A stretch of 7,121 bases of DNA from Bathymodiolus brooksi thiotrophic gill symbiont (GTDB lineage: Bacteria; Pseudomonadota; Gammaproteobacteria; PS1; Pseudothioglobaceae). Shown here piece after piece: positions 6,687-7,121 of this stretch (within the stretch, counting starts at the first letter, position 1; every line of letters begins with the position of its first letter). Where the stretch lies: assembly GCF_903642095.1 (NCBI RefSeq), contig NZ_CAHJWD020000045.1, forward strand, positions 1 through 7,121, in the 5' to 3' direction. A program made the position numbers and the translations under genes. A model generated the notes under the pieces. The model searched no databases and was not told the DNA's origin. It saw only the letters and a list, made by a program, of their open reading frames with translations.

Positions 6687-6960
6687 AGGGGGCCCGGGTG
6701 GCTCAATGAGTTAGGTCGTTGGATCTAACAACTCATACAAGCCTATCACCAATACGGAGTAGGTTCGCGCCCGGCTTTGTAAATTACAAAAAGGGTGCAC
6801 TCGACTCGCAGCCGCAAGTGATAAAGTTTACCAGTTGCTTGCCCATGGTCGGTGGTTCTCTCTGGGTACTCCGGCTTCCTCCACCACTAAATTTGGTCGC
6901 CATGATATAGCTGAAATATTGTTGAAAGTGGCGTTAAAACACCAAAAATCAAATCAAATC
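6687..6960 (+). mobile_element. tRNA-derived SINE, short-body type with extra internal segment, copy 4
   Basis: This is the best preserved SINE in the window. The tRNA-like head starts GCCCGGG (6692-6698), then an A box TGGCTCAATGAGTTAGG (6699-6715) and a B box GGTTCGCGCCC (6762-6772). A-to-B spacing is about 63 bases, longer than in most tRNA genes. Next come an extra segment of about 78 bases (6773-6850), the GGTGG...TTCCTCCACCACTAAA block (6851-6891), the 3' domain from GCCATGATATAGCTGAAAT at 6899 to AACACC at 6943, and an (AAATC)n tail. Flanking AAATTATTA (6676-6684) and AAATTGTTA (6963-6971) match at 8 of 9 positions and may be a target-site duplication. The plus-strand ORF at 6719-6910 lies entirely inside the SINE and is not a gene. 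Confidence 0.9.
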
Positions 6961-7028
6961 ATAAATTGTTAATATCAATTCGGAAACCCTTTATAATTAA
7001 TGTGCCATTAAATGAGAAGAAAGCACAG

Positions 7029-7121
7029 TTATGCATTTTTATTTACATGTTCTTGCCTTCCGGCCGCCGTTTCAGCCAGTTTTTTTATTACACCTTCAAT
7101 TCTGTCATCCGTTTCGTTTTT
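7029..7121 (-). CDS. Possible partial coding exon running off the right edge
   Basis: From the right edge the minus strand is open for 30 codons before TAA at 7029-7031. It reads KNETDDRIEGVIKKLAETAA, then GRQEHVNKNA. The charged, alternating pattern suggests an amphipathic helix or coiled coil, and GC-rich codons (GCG GCC GGA AGG) stand out from the AT-rich surroundings, both of which favour real coding sequence. I do not recognise the protein. It may end at this stop, or splice out at CAT/GTAAAT (7047/7046) or at the better donor-like GAAG/GTGTAA further upstream, and join the acceptor at 6037. The opposite strand is also open, and a 93-base frame is short, so this stays tentative. Confidence 0.4.
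   Translation of the reverse strand, partial: KNETDDRIEGVIKKLAETAAGRQEHVNKNA

Noticed and set aside
6692..6780. Functional tRNA gene
   Set aside because: A and B boxes are present, but the spacing is too long, no paired acceptor stem is seen at the 3' side, and the SINE body follows directly.
6719..6910. Plus-strand ORF of 63 codons
   Set aside because: It lies wholly inside SINE copy 4.

Overview
The window looks like a piece of an AT-rich animal genome, most likely a mollusc and probably a bivalve. The main evidence is four copies of tRNA-derived SINEs that end in a 3' block (GCCATGATATAGCTGAAAT...GGCGTTAAAACACC) followed by CAAT- or AAATC-type tails. I recognise that block from mollusc genomes by memory, not from a search. 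Splice-site-like signals and the absence of any long ORF or bacterial-style gene arrangement also fit a eukaryotic intron/intergenic region. No complete protein-coding gene can be read directly, and none of the 60-80 codon ORFs resembles a known protein.

Layout. 1-110 is unassigned. 119-535 is a degenerate tandem array with a period of about 41 bp. 536-1028 is AT-rich with nothing recognised. 1031-1432 has TA-flanked inverted ends like a pogo/Tigger-type MITE and encloses a minus-strand SINE. 1682-1870 is a decayed plus-strand SINE. 2099-2174, 2965-3028 and 3816-3863 are three candidate minus-strand exons with good splice signals; a second minus-strand SINE (2615-2915) lies in the intron between the first two. 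3880-4135 is a more CpG-rich stretch with two CCAAT motifs and a YY1-like AAGATGGCGG, and could be the promoter of that candidate gene. 4290-5960 is a long AT-rich block with no identifiable gene. About 5717-6036 may be the terminal exon (mostly 3' UTR) of another minus-strand gene. 6170-6417 is a CpG-rich degenerate array with an 11-12 bp period built on GACGTTGGCCC. 6687-6960 is the best preserved SINE, on the plus strand. 7029-7121 is an open, charged, helical-looking minus-strand frame that runs off the right edge and may be the end of a coding exon.

The interesting content is repeat architecture. Two different SINE bodies share one 3' domain, in both orientations. One SINE sits inside DNA-transposon-like ends. 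Two unrelated short-period arrays sit in the same 7 kb. The gene models are splice-signal inferences and need transcript data.
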